NCBI GenBank assembly: GCA_013204125.1
Contig: JABMOP010000456.1
Span: 1 to 9,578, forward strand
From: Rhodospirillales bacterium
GTDB lineage: Bacteria; Pseudomonadota; Alphaproteobacteria; Rhodospirillales; UBA2165
Length of the DNA: 9,578 nucleotides
Reading direction: 5' to 3'
The translations under genes were made by a program, and so were the position numbers. Each line of letters begins with the position of its first letter. Positions within the stretch are counted from its first letter, which is position 1. Below the pieces are notes generated by a model. The model saw only the letters and a program-made list of their open reading frames with translations. It did no database searches and was not told the DNA's origin. Positions 1-5,862 of this stretch are shown here, piece after piece.

Positions 1-69
1 CGCCTATACAGCGATCGCGGCATCAATGTTCCGATGCCCGGCGAAGGTGGACAGCAACCGAATGCCTGA
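1..69 (+). CDS. C-terminal tail of a probable FlbD-type sigma-54-dependent flagellar regulator (partial, 5' end outside window)
   Basis: The first reading frame is open from base 1 to a TGA at 67-69 and encodes 22 residues, beginning RLYSDRGINVPMPGEGG. From memory of the family, FlbD-type response regulators end in a Fis-like DNA-binding helix followed by a short tail of the form NKLxxYxxxGxxVPxPG, and this fragment fits that tail. FlbD is a flagellar activator of sigma-54 promoters in Caulobacter and relatives, and in several alphaproteobacteria its gene lies directly upstream of flhA, as here with a gap of 31 bases. Only the tail is visible, so no AAA+ or helix-turn-helix domain can be checked. 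The identification rests on a short motif plus gene order; it could be another protein ending before flhA. Confidence 0.55.
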   Translation, partial: RLYSDRGINVPMPGEGGQQPNA

Positions 70-100
70 TAGATTAATTTGTATCGAGGCGGATTAGAGA

Positions 101-877
101 ATGGCAGAACAAACATCCGATTTAGAGCCCGCACCGGCAGGCGGAGTTCCTGCAGAGGCCATGGATGATGCGACGCAATCAGGTGCATTGGTCGAAGGTA
201 GAATACACTCAGCCCCCCCCTCCGTCGCCGAACAGGCCATAGGAGATTTCGGTGGCGATATTCTCGGGCGGGTTTGGGAATCTATCCGCCGCGGCGATAT
301 TGCGATGGCAATGGGCGTTATGGCCGTATTGGTCGTCCTTATCCTGCCAATGCCCAGCTGGTTGCTGGATATAAGCCTCGCATTTTCCATCATGTTCGCG
401 GTGTTGATCCTAATGACCGTGTTATTCATGGAAAAGCCACTTGAATTCAGTGCATTTCCTACCATTCTGCTATTGGCAACGCTGGTTCGCCTGTCGCTCA
501 ACCTCGCGTCAACGAGATTGATTCTAGCCAATGGCCATGAAGGTACGGGCGCAGCGGGCGAAGTTATCCAAGCCTTTGCCGGTTTCGTTATGGGTGGGAA
601 TTTTGTCATCGGTATCATCGTTTTCGGCATCCTAGTGATCGTCAATTTCGTTGTCATCACTAAAGGCTCATCCCGTGTCGCCGAAGTTGCTGCGCGGTTT
701 ACTTTGGATTCCATGCCCGGCAAGCAAATGGCAATCGACGCGGATTTATCTTCAGGGCTAATTGACGAGAAAGATGCCAAGGACCGCCGTAAAGAATTGG
801 AGGACGAGAGCACCTTTTCGGAGCCATGGACGGCGCCGCAAAATTTGTGCGTGGCGATGCTATCGCCGGTTTATTGA
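101..877 (+). CDS. flhA: FlhA flagellar export gate protein, N-terminal fragment (frameshifted)
   Basis: This is the membrane half of FlhA, the largest subunit of the flagellar type III export gate in the inner membrane, which couples proton flow to substrate export. Residues 1-45 are a variable hydrophilic leader. Hydrophobic segments follow at about 66-83, 88-110, 118-140 and 166-187. The highly conserved cytoplasmic loop lies at about 188-235, with LNLASTR at 133-139 and PGKQMAIDAD at 206-215, the stretch holding charged residues important for export in Salmonella FlhA. The match holds to Phe239; after that the frame gives an unrelated tail and stops at 875-877. The expected continuation, FFGAMDGAAKFVRGDA, is found one frame away. 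The ATG at 101 follows a GAGG at 86-89. A C8 run at 213-220 lies in the variable leader. Family membership is very secure; the split is discussed under the frameshift entry. Confidence 0.93.
   Translation: MAEQTSDLEPAPAGGVPAEAMDDATQSGALVEGRIHSAPPSVAEQAIGDFGGDILGRVWESIRRGDIAMAMGVMAVLVVLILPMPSWLLDISLAFSIMFAVLILMTVLFMEKPLEFSAFPTILLLATLVRLSLNLASTRLILANGHEGTGAAGEVIQAFAGFVMGGNFVIGIIVFGILVIVNFVVITKGSSRVAEVAARFTLDSMPGKQMAIDADLSSGLIDEKDAKDRRKELEDESTFSEPWTAPQNLCVAMLSPVY
815..818 (+). other. Apparent one-base deletion (T5 to T4) that splits flhA
   Basis: The bases ACCTTTTCGGAGCC read T-F-S-E-P in the upstream frame. With one extra T they read T-F-F-G-A and run straight into MDGAAKFVRGD, which is the conserved FlhA sequence. 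The repaired gene would span 101-2331 and encode about 743 residues, slightly longer than usual for FlhA because of the leader. The site is not a good -1 slippery sequence: the Phe tRNA on UUU would have to re-pair with CUU. A consensus error or a real inactivating mutation is therefore more likely than programmed recoding. Confidence 0.85.
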
Positions 878-2331
878 TTACCTTCATCAACGTGATCGGC
901 GGCATTATCATTGGCGTTGCACAGCGTGATATGAGCTTTTTGGGTGCCGCCGATACTTTTACCCGCCTGACCGTCGGTGATGGACTGGTTTCGCAAATTC
1001 CAGCACTTATCGTATCCACCGCAGCCGGCATGTTGGTAACCAAAGGTGGAGCGAGCGGCCCATTGGAAAAGGCCGTGTTCAGTCAATTGGGCGGCAAATC
1101 CAAATCCATGGGTATGGTATCATTTCTACTGACAGCACTGGCGGTATTACCCGGCATTCCGGCAGCACCGTTTTTGGTTATCGCCGCCGCCACCGGCTCT
1201 GTGGCAATCATGACTGGACGCCGTGAATCCCGCAAAATTGCAGAGCGACGAGAAATCGAAGCCGGGGAACAATCTGAGGCGATTCCGAGTACCGAGGAGC
1301 CAATTTCCCAAGTTCTCAAAATCGACCTATTACGCCTTGAATTGGGATACGGTCTCCTGGCGCTCATCAATGAAGGTCCGGAAGGCCAACGTCTAACCGA
1401 CCAAATTAAAGCTTTACGCCGTCAACTCGCGGTAGAAATGGGGTTTGTAATGCCTGCCGTCCGCATCCAGGACAATATGCAGCTACCGGCTAACAACTAT
1501 GTCATCCGCTCAAAGGAAATTGAAACCGGCGTAGGTGAGCTTCGGCCAAATATGCTATTGGTCATGGACCCGCGTGGCGAAGAAATAACATTATCCGGCG
1601 AAGCAACCATCGAGCCAACTTTCGGTCTTCCGGCCATGTGGATTCCCGTTTCATCTCGGGAAGAGGCTCTTTTTAGGGGCTACACCGTGGTTGACGCGGC
1701 TACGGTTATTACCACCCATTTGACCGAAGTTATCAAAGACAACATGGCCGATCTTTTATCCTACTCTGAAACGCAAAAATTGTTGGACGAGTTGGATAAG
1801 GATCATGCAAATTTGGTTTCAGATATCGTTCCTTCCCAAATCTCCGTTGGCGGCATTCAAAGGGTATTACAGAACCTGTTGCAGGAACGTATCTCGATCC
1901 GCGACTTGCCTACAATTCTAGAAGGTGTGTCCGAAGCATGTTCGCAAACGCGAAACGTAATGTTGATCACAGAGCATGTCCGTACTCGCATCGCCCGTCA
2001 AATCAGTGATGCCAATGTCAATTCCGAAGGGTTTGTCCAACTGGTTACATTGTCGCCGGAATGGGAACAAAATTTTGCAGAATCAACTATCGGAACCGGT
2101 GACGAGCGACAACTTTCCATGTCGCCGAGCCATTTACAGGATTTCATCTCCGCAGTGCGCCAAACGTTTGAGCGTCATGCTATGATGGGAGATATGCCGG
2201 TGCTTCTCACCAGTCCGAATATCAGGCCGTTCGTCCGTTCCATCGTCGAGCGGTTTAGACCGACCACGACCGTAATGTCGCAAAATGAGGTGCATCCACG
2301 TGCCAAAATAAAGACGGTTGGTCAAATTTAA
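826..2331 (+). CDS. flhA: FlhA flagellar export gate protein, C-terminal fragment (frameshifted)
   Basis: This is the rest of FlhA in the shifted frame. The coding similarity really resumes at about 817, just before the ATG used here. In fragment numbering, residues 1-11 hold the conserved MDGAAKFVRGD motif. Hydrophobic segments follow at about 12-32, 50-71, 94-112 and 113-131, and include GDGLVSQIPALIVSTAAG at 51-68. From about 132 to the end is the large cytoplasmic domain that docks chaperone-substrate complexes and forms the nonameric ring; it ends VHPRAKIKTVGQI. With the first fragment it makes the usual eight membrane segments plus cytoplasmic domain. No further frame disruption was seen to the stop at 2329-2331. 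The ATG at 826 is internal to the family alignment and is unlikely to be a natural start. flhG follows after 90 bases. Confidence 0.93.
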   Translation: MDGAAKFVRGDAIAGLLITFINVIGGIIIGVAQRDMSFLGAADTFTRLTVGDGLVSQIPALIVSTAAGMLVTKGGASGPLEKAVFSQLGGKSKSMGMVSFLLTALAVLPGIPAAPFLVIAAATGSVAIMTGRRESRKIAERREIEAGEQSEAIPSTEEPISQVLKIDLLRLELGYGLLALINEGPEGQRLTDQIKALRRQLAVEMGFVMPAVRIQDNMQLPANNYVIRSKEIETGVGELRPNMLLVMDPRGEEITLSGEATIEPTFGLPAMWIPVSSREEALFRGYTVVDAATVITTHLTEVIKDNMADLLSYSETQKLLDELDKDHANLVSDIVPSQISVGGIQRVLQNLLQERISIRDLPTILEGVSEACSQTRNVMLITEHVRTRIARQISDANVNSEGFVQLVTLSPEWEQNFAESTIGTGDERQLSMSPSHLQDFISAVRQTFERHAMMGDMPVLLTSPNIRPFVRSIVERFRPTTTVMSQNEVHPRAKIKTVGQI

Positions 2332-2337
2332 AGATAA

Positions 2338-2364
2338 CCAAAGGCGAGATTTCTTGACCTTTGG
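2338..2364 (+). terminator. Inverted repeat after flhA (no T tract)
   Basis: CCAAAGG at 2338-2344 and CCTTTGG at 2358-2364 are perfect 7-bp arms around a 13-base loop, starting 7 bases after the flhA stop. There is no following T run, so it is not a classical Rho-independent terminator. It could stabilise a 3' end or act as a weak processing site between flhA and flhG. Confidence 0.3.
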
Positions 2365-2421
2365 CCCAAGTTAAGGGGAAGTTATAAAAACACTGTCCTT
2401 GCGGGGTTAAGAGATCTGCCG

Positions 2422-3210
2422 ATGGCTAATGCACCCACGACCAACACCGCCACCACTGCGCCCAAACCTAAGCGGCATAAGATGATCGCCATAGCATCAG
2501 GCAAAGGAGGGGTCGGCAAAACCTGGTTCGCCATCACGCTTTCCCATGCCCTTGCCAATGATGGGCGCAAGACGCTGTTGTTTGACGGAGATATCGGGCT
2601 TGCCAATGTCGATATTCAATTGGGCCTGATGCCGAAACATGATCTCGGCGCCGTGGTGTCGGGTAAGTTACCCCTCAATCAGGCAACCTTAAATTTCGAG
2701 GACGGTGGTTTCGACATAATTGCCGGTAGATCTGGTTCGGGAAATTTAGCCAACACCTCCCCCAATCGTCTCAGCGCGCTGGGCGAAGATCTGCTTTTGC
2801 TATCGCAAGCCTACGATAATGTGGTGTTGGACCTGGGCGCTGGTGTCGAGCGTACGGTTAGAAATTTAGCGAATTCGGTGAATACTGTTCTGGTTGTAAC
2901 CACAGATGAACCGACGGCTTTGACGGATGCCTATGCCTTCATAAAAATAACCCATATGGAACGCCCCAACCTGGATATCCGCGTTGTCATAAATATGGCA
3001 AATTCCACGCACGAGGGCGAACGAACATACAAAACGATTCTCAAGGCGTGTGAAGGCTTTCTGAAATTTTCACCACCCCTGGCGGGAGTTATCAGGCGCG
3101 ATCCGAAGGTGCGGGAAACGATTAAAAATCAAACATCTATCCTGACAAGATATCCGAATACCGAGGCGGCCAACGATGTCGGCACCATCGTTTCAAAATT
3201 ATTCAAATAA
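2422..3210 (+). CDS. flhG: FlhG/MinD-family P-loop ATPase (flagellar number/placement regulator)
   Basis: The product has 262 residues and belongs to the MinD/ParA (SIMIBI) ATPases. The deviant Walker A motif SGKGGVGKT is at 26-34, and the DGDIGLANVDIQLGL block at 55-69 is the FlhG/MinD-type switch region. VVLDLGAG lies near 133-140. The end, VSKLFK, resembles a short amphipathic membrane-targeting helix as in MinD and FlhG. FlhG proteins act at the cytoplasmic membrane to limit flagellar number, usually by stimulating the GTPase FlhF. The N-terminus here is a polar Thr/Ala/Pro/Lys stretch (1-20) with no visible DQAxxLR-type motif, the element that activates FlhF in other bacteria. No flhF lies between it and flhA. 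Its place after flhA supports FlhG over a septal MinD, and no minC or minE is nearby. The start is the first ATG, with a GGGG-AGAG region upstream. Confidence 0.85.
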   Translation: MANAPTTNTATTAPKPKRHKMIAIASGKGGVGKTWFAITLSHALANDGRKTLLFDGDIGLANVDIQLGLMPKHDLGAVVSGKLPLNQATLNFEDGGFDIIAGRSGSGNLANTSPNRLSALGEDLLLLSQAYDNVVLDLGAGVERTVRNLANSVNTVLVVTTDEPTALTDAYAFIKITHMERPNLDIRVVINMANSTHEGERTYKTILKACEGFLKFSPPLAGVIRRDPKVRETIKNQTSILTRYPNTEAANDVGTIVSKLFK

Positions 3211-3211
3211 C

Positions 3212-3226
3212 CAAAGATCGCCTTTG
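3212..3226 (+). repeat. Short inverted repeat after flhG
   Basis: CAAAG at 3212-3216 and CTTTG at 3222-3226 form a 5-bp stem with a 5-base loop, directly after the flhG stop. There is no clear T tract. It resembles the inverted repeat after flhA, since both start with AACCAAAG just past the stop codon. Confidence 0.25.
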
Positions 3227-3256
3227 TCCTATTAACGAGAGCGCACGAGTTGGCAA

Positions 3257-3646
3257 ATGGATATATTCGCCCGACGCGGACACATAAAAACAGCACCCAA
3301 TCCGGACCAAAAATTGGATTATGTTGTAACGCTTAGCGGTGAACTTGGCAGTGATGTACAAAATATTGCCGGTTGCCGCATCGAGATACGATATGTCCCG
3401 GACAAGCATATCCTCACCCCAGTTACCTTTACCCATTATTTGGATACATTGAATGCGTTTGATTGGACGCATCTCGAAGAAGCGGCGACAACCATACTAG
3501 ATGATCTAAGCAATGAATTGGTGGCGCGGTGGATACAGGTCAAAGCATCGCGCCGGTCCGGATCCGAACATCATCAAGTGCTTCTCGAAGACAAACAGCC
3601 GCTCTGGAATAATCCGCAGCTTTTGGCTGGTCTCGGCCCGCTCTAA
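3257..3646 (+). CDS. Small protein of unknown function, resembling a degenerate QueF-like tunnelling-fold protein
   Basis: The product is a soluble protein of 129 residues with no signal peptide or membrane segment. By eye, residues 21-100 follow the QueF pattern: DYVV (21-24), IEIRYVPDKHI (42-52, like the ISYIPDEKM stretch of QueF), a YL helix (61-62), then LEE..TTILDDL (73-84) and RWIQVKASRR (91-100, like the strand before QueF's FTPRGG). Glu74 lines up with the Glu that anchors the purine or pterin ring in tunnelling-fold enzymes. The QueF active-site block (Cys-Pro-Lys-Thr-Gly-Gln-Pro-Asp) is absent; the only Cys is Cys40 in a different setting. If the family call is right, it is probably not a preQ0 reductase and may bind a ligand or act structurally. 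It lies 46 bases after flhG and converges on fliJ with a 6-base gap. The function is unknown. Confidence 0.6.
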   Translation: MDIFARRGHIKTAPNPDQKLDYVVTLSGELGSDVQNIAGCRIEIRYVPDKHILTPVTFTHYLDTLNAFDWTHLEEAATTILDDLSNELVARWIQVKASRRSGSEHHQVLLEDKQPLWNNPQLLAGLGPL

Positions 3647-3652
3647 ACCAAA

Positions 3653-4081
3653 CTATTTTGTGGATTTCCGCCGCCGATATCGATCCTGACCAATTTCATC
3701 TAATACGCCTTGATCCTGGCGTTGGAGTTCATCATCTTCCAATTGGTCGCGAGATTCCTGAGCAATTTCAAAGACTTTTAAGTCGAGAAACTCTTCACGC
3801 ATTTCTTCTTGCGCGATAGCGATTCTCTGTTCGGTTTCCGCAGTGGACCGTTGAAGTCGATGGCGCCTCTCGATTGCCGCCGCGGCGTACTGACCATACC
3901 CAAATCCAGCTTCCTCCGGCGCAGCATTTGCAACACGTTGCTCGCTGATAATTTCCTTTTCCAAACTATCGGCCTGGCGTTCGTATTCCTGTATTTCACC
4001 CAGTATTTCACCCAGGGTGCGGCGCTTTTCATCGACCATATAACGGTGTAACCGGATCACGGATTTAAGATTTTTTGCCAT
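3653..4081 (-). CDS. fliJ: FliJ, flagellar export ATPase stalk / chaperone-escort protein
   Basis: The product has 142 residues, the usual FliJ size, and is strongly charged and helical almost throughout, as expected for the antiparallel coiled coil that inserts into the FliI hexamer like the gamma subunit of F1 ATPase. The opening MAKNLKSVIRLHRYMVDEKRR has the form seen in alphaproteobacterial FliJ. The Glu/Arg/Gln-rich centre (about 25-105) and basic end RYRRRKSTK also fit. FliJ proteins are poorly conserved, so the call depends much on position: it starts 5 bases after the fliI stop in the same orientation, a standard fliI-fliJ unit. Codons around residues 23-30 (LGEILGEI) contain a perfect 12-bp tandem duplication. 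The stop is 6 bases from the end of the convergent gene, so the two transcripts must overlap at their 3' ends. Confidence 0.8.
   Translation of the reverse strand: MAKNLKSVIRLHRYMVDEKRRTLGEILGEIQEYERQADSLEKEIISEQRVANAAPEEAGFGYGQYAAAAIERRHRLQRSTAETEQRIAIAQEEMREEFLDLKVFEIAQESRDQLEDDELQRQDQGVLDEIGQDRYRRRKSTK
3991..4014 (-). repeat. Perfect 12-bp tandem repeat inside fliJ
   Basis: The unit GTATTTCACCCA on the + strand occurs at 3991-4002 and again at 4003-4014 with no mismatch. It is in frame and encodes the doubled LGEI of FliJ, so it would add or remove one helical turn without breaking the frame. Confidence 0.7.
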
Positions 4082-4086
4082 CAGAT

Positions 4087-5430
4087 TTAGACTTCCGGCT
4101 CGATATTCATATCCAACAATTTGGCCAATTCCCGGTAGCTTTCACCCAGCGAAGTATTTTCGTTCTTGGTCTGGCGTAAAAAATTTTCGATTGCCGGGTT
4201 GTAGTGAATGGCTTCATCTACCTGTTGGTCCGAGCCTTGTCGATAAGCGCCAAGGCGAATCAGTTCCGACATATCATCATAAGATGAAACAAGCTGCCGC
4301 GCCCGATTAACAATGGCGTTCTCCATATCCGAATTGCAATCGGGCATAGTCCTGGAAACGCTGCGCAGAATATTTACCGCTGGGTATCGCCCTCTTTCTG
4401 CAATCGCCCGGTCTAGAACCACATGTCCATCAAGAATACCTCGAACCGCGTCGGCCACCGGCTCGTTATGGTCGTCACCTTCGACAAGCACGGTGAAAAG
4501 TCCGGTGATGCTGCCTTGACCCGTCATGCCCGGGCCAGCCCGTTCTAGTAGACGCGGTAGCTCGGAAAAAACCGCCGGTGTATATCCCCTTGTTGCCGGC
4601 GGCTCACCAGCTGACAGGCTAATTTCGCGTTGGGCCATAGCAAATCTGGTCACACTATCCATCATGCAAAGAACGTCACGATTTCTATCGCGGAAATATT
4701 CGGCAACCGCCATGGTCATATAGGCAGCTTGGCGGCGAACCAATGGTGGCTCGTCAGAAGTGGCCACCACGATCACACTGCGCTGCAATCCTTCTTCGCC
4801 AAGATCATCTTCAATAAATTCTCGGGCTTCGCGTCCACGCTCTCCGATCAGGCCGATAACGCTAACGTCTGAATCGGTATGCCGTGCCATCATAGAAAGT
4901 AAAGTCGATTTACCAACGCCTGAACCGGAGAAAATCCCCATGCGCTGACCCTTGCAAACGGTCAGAAATGCATTCATGGAACGGACACCCAAATCCACTT
5001 TACCGCCTACCCGCATACGTTTATGAGCCGGCGGCGGGTTTCGCTGCACTGTGTAGGGCGTAGCTCCAACGGGTATTGGGCCTTTGTCGTCAAGCGGGCG
5101 CCCAAAAGCATCGATCACACGGCCCAACCATCCTTCGTTGGGGTATATGACAGGCTCAGACGCGCCAACCATAACGCGGCAACCAAGGCCGATACCCCCC
5201 AATGTCCCGAAGGGCATAATGAGGGCGCTGCTTTCGCGGAAACCAACCACTTCGCACAAAACATTGCGCCCATCACGCGCTTCGATGGCGCAATGGTCAC
5301 CAATAGAGATGCGACCTTCGACGCCATTGATTTCCACGAGCATCCCGAGGATGGATGTTACCTGCCCATAGACACTATGATCGGGAATACGGCCGATTTC
5401 GTTGAGAATATTATTGACGATAGTTGACAT
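4087..5430 (-). CDS. fliI: FliI, flagellum-specific ATPase of the type III export apparatus
   Basis: The product has 447 residues, the normal FliI length, and is related to the F1 ATPase beta subunit. It hydrolyses ATP at the cytoplasmic base of the flagellar export gate to help unfold and release substrates and chaperones. The N-terminal beta-barrel region covers about 18-95. The Walker A motif is SGSGVGKST at 168-176, GERGRE is at 196-201, and Walker B is DVLCMMDS at 252-259. PAVNILRSVS at 350-359 matches the ATP synthase alpha/beta signature P-x-x-[DNH]-x3-S-x-S. The C-terminal helical domain follows, ending DMNIEPEV. No key residue is missing. The ATG at 5430 follows a GGCGGG stretch and lies at the edge of the 432-bp region shared with ctrA. 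fliJ follows after 5 bases. A FliI-type rather than virulence-type ATPase is supported by the flagellar neighbours. Confidence 0.96.
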   Translation of the reverse strand: MSTIVNNILNEIGRIPDHSVYGQVTSILGMLVEINGVEGRISIGDHCAIEARDGRNVLCEVVGFRESSALIMPFGTLGGIGLGCRVMVGASEPVIYPNEGWLGRVIDAFGRPLDDKGPIPVGATPYTVQRNPPPAHKRMRVGGKVDLGVRSMNAFLTVCKGQRMGIFSGSGVGKSTLLSMMARHTDSDVSVIGLIGERGREAREFIEDDLGEEGLQRSVIVVATSDEPPLVRRQAAYMTMAVAEYFRDRNRDVLCMMDSVTRFAMAQREISLSAGEPPATRGYTPAVFSELPRLLERAGPGMTGQGSITGLFTVLVEGDDHNEPVADAVRGILDGHVVLDRAIAERGRYPAVNILRSVSRTMPDCNSDMENAIVNRARQLVSSYDDMSELIRLGAYRQGSDQQVDEAIHYNPAIENFLRQTKNENTSLGESYRELAKLLDMNIEPEV

Positions 5431-5642
5431 TGTTTAACGCCCGCCACTGCCCACCAAGGCGCAGCATTGTTAGCCCCATTTTGCCCCGCGAGCGCTTAAG
5501 GATTGGTTACTAGGACAAGCATATATTACAGGCGCAAATTGATTGAGCAATTAATTCGGCGCCGCTTGGCATTTTTCGGTCGGACTTATCCGAAGAGCTT
5601 ACATTTGAGCCAAATTTGACAGGTTCGGCGATTAGAGAATGC

Positions 5643-5647
5643 GAATC
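5643..5647. promoter_or_regulatory. GANTC (CcrM-type methylation) site upstream of ctrA
   Basis: GAATC lies 215 bases before the ctrA start and is the only GANTC seen in the 432-bp region. In Caulobacter a GANTC in the ctrA P1 promoter makes transcription depend on methylation by CcrM. Whether this site has such a role is inference, and a single 4-specific-base match can arise by chance. Confidence 0.3.
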
Positions 5648-5764
5648 AAAACCGAAATACGAATAATTCTCTATTTTTTAATTTTCCCGCAAAGTTGACT
5701 TTGGGTCACTAACCTATTGAAATTCTGAGGTAGAATACGCATATAGTAGTAAGTCTCGGAAAAC

Positions 5765-5793
5765 TTGCAACAATTTGCGGTGCTGCCTATTGT
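5765..5793 (+). promoter_or_regulatory. Possible sigma-70-type promoter for ctrA
   Basis: TTGCAA (5765-5770) and TATTGT (5788-5793) are each four-of-six matches to the -35 and -10 consensus with an ideal 17-base spacer. A start near 5800 would give a leader of about 63 bases and place the TTAA boxes over and just after the start site, a position that would favour autorepression. The match is weak and other promoters are possible. Confidence 0.25.
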
Positions 5794-5832
5794 TAACCTT
5801 TGTTAACACTCCCTGTTGTTAGCGTTCGTTAA
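5793..5832 (+). promoter_or_regulatory. Cluster of four TTAA-type half sites (probable CtrA binding sites) before ctrA
   Basis: TTAA occurs at 5793-5796, 5803-5806 and 5829-5832, and the variant TTAG at 5819-5822. They form two pairs, TTAA-N6-TTAA and TTAG-N6-TTAA, with 10 bases from half site to half site within each pair and 16 between pairs. All four are preceded by G, three lying in GTTAAC and one in GTTAGC. The Caulobacter CtrA box is TTAA-N7-TTAA, so the spacing here is one base shorter. Position 30-70 bases before ctrA suggests autoregulation. Direct observation covers the repeats; CtrA binding is inference. Confidence 0.55.
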
Positions 5833-5837
5833 CAGGG
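5811..5837 (+). repeat. Inverted repeat in the ctrA leader
   Basis: CCCTGTT (5811-5817) and AACAGGG (5831-5837) are perfect 7-bp arms around 13 bases. They enclose the second TTAA-type pair and end 13 bases before the GGAAG ribosome binding site (5851-5855). The element may be an operator, an mRNA hairpin, or both. Confidence 0.4.
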
Positions 5838-5862
5838 ACCCCAGCCTGACGGAAGTGAAGCC

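Larger units (their letters stand above)
5431..5862. promoter_or_regulatory. Divergent intergenic region between fliI and ctrA
   Basis: These 432 bases carry no convincing gene. They are AT-rich compared with the flanking genes and must contain the fliI promoter (reading left) and the ctrA promoter (reading right). Visible elements are one GANTC site (GAATC, 5643-5647), a TTGACA at 5616-5621 with no good -10 partner, a weak sigma-70-like pair at 5765-5793, and the TTAA cluster and hairpin just before ctrA. No sigma-54 site (GG-N10-GC in a TGGCAC-N5-TTGC setting) was convincing for fliI. The large size relative to the other gaps in the window suggests more than one promoter. Confidence 0.7.

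Noticed and set aside
94..813. Long antisense open frame (239 codons) opposite flhA
   Set aside because: It is Ser/Ala/Thr/Pro-rich with no recognisable domain and lies wholly opposite conserved FlhA codons; it is a by-product of codon use.
811..825. Programmed -1 ribosomal frameshift producing full FlhA
   Set aside because: The required slip moves Phe-tRNA from UUU to CUU, a first-position mismatch, and no canonical X XXY YYZ heptamer is present. T4 is also too short for efficient transcriptional slippage.
2354..2388. Sigma-70 promoter before flhG (TTGACC ... TATAAA)
   Set aside because: The two elements are separated by 23 bases, too far for a normal promoter; flhG is probably co-transcribed with flhA.
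3257..3646. Active QueF (preQ0 reductase) annotation
   Set aside because: The catalytic Cys/Asp block of QueF is absent, so only a fold-level resemblance can be supported.
5431..5640. Sigma-54 promoter for fliI
   Set aside because: No convincing TGGCAC-N5-TTGC was found on the - strand; the nearest GG-N10-GC arrangement lies almost on the start codon and matches poorly.
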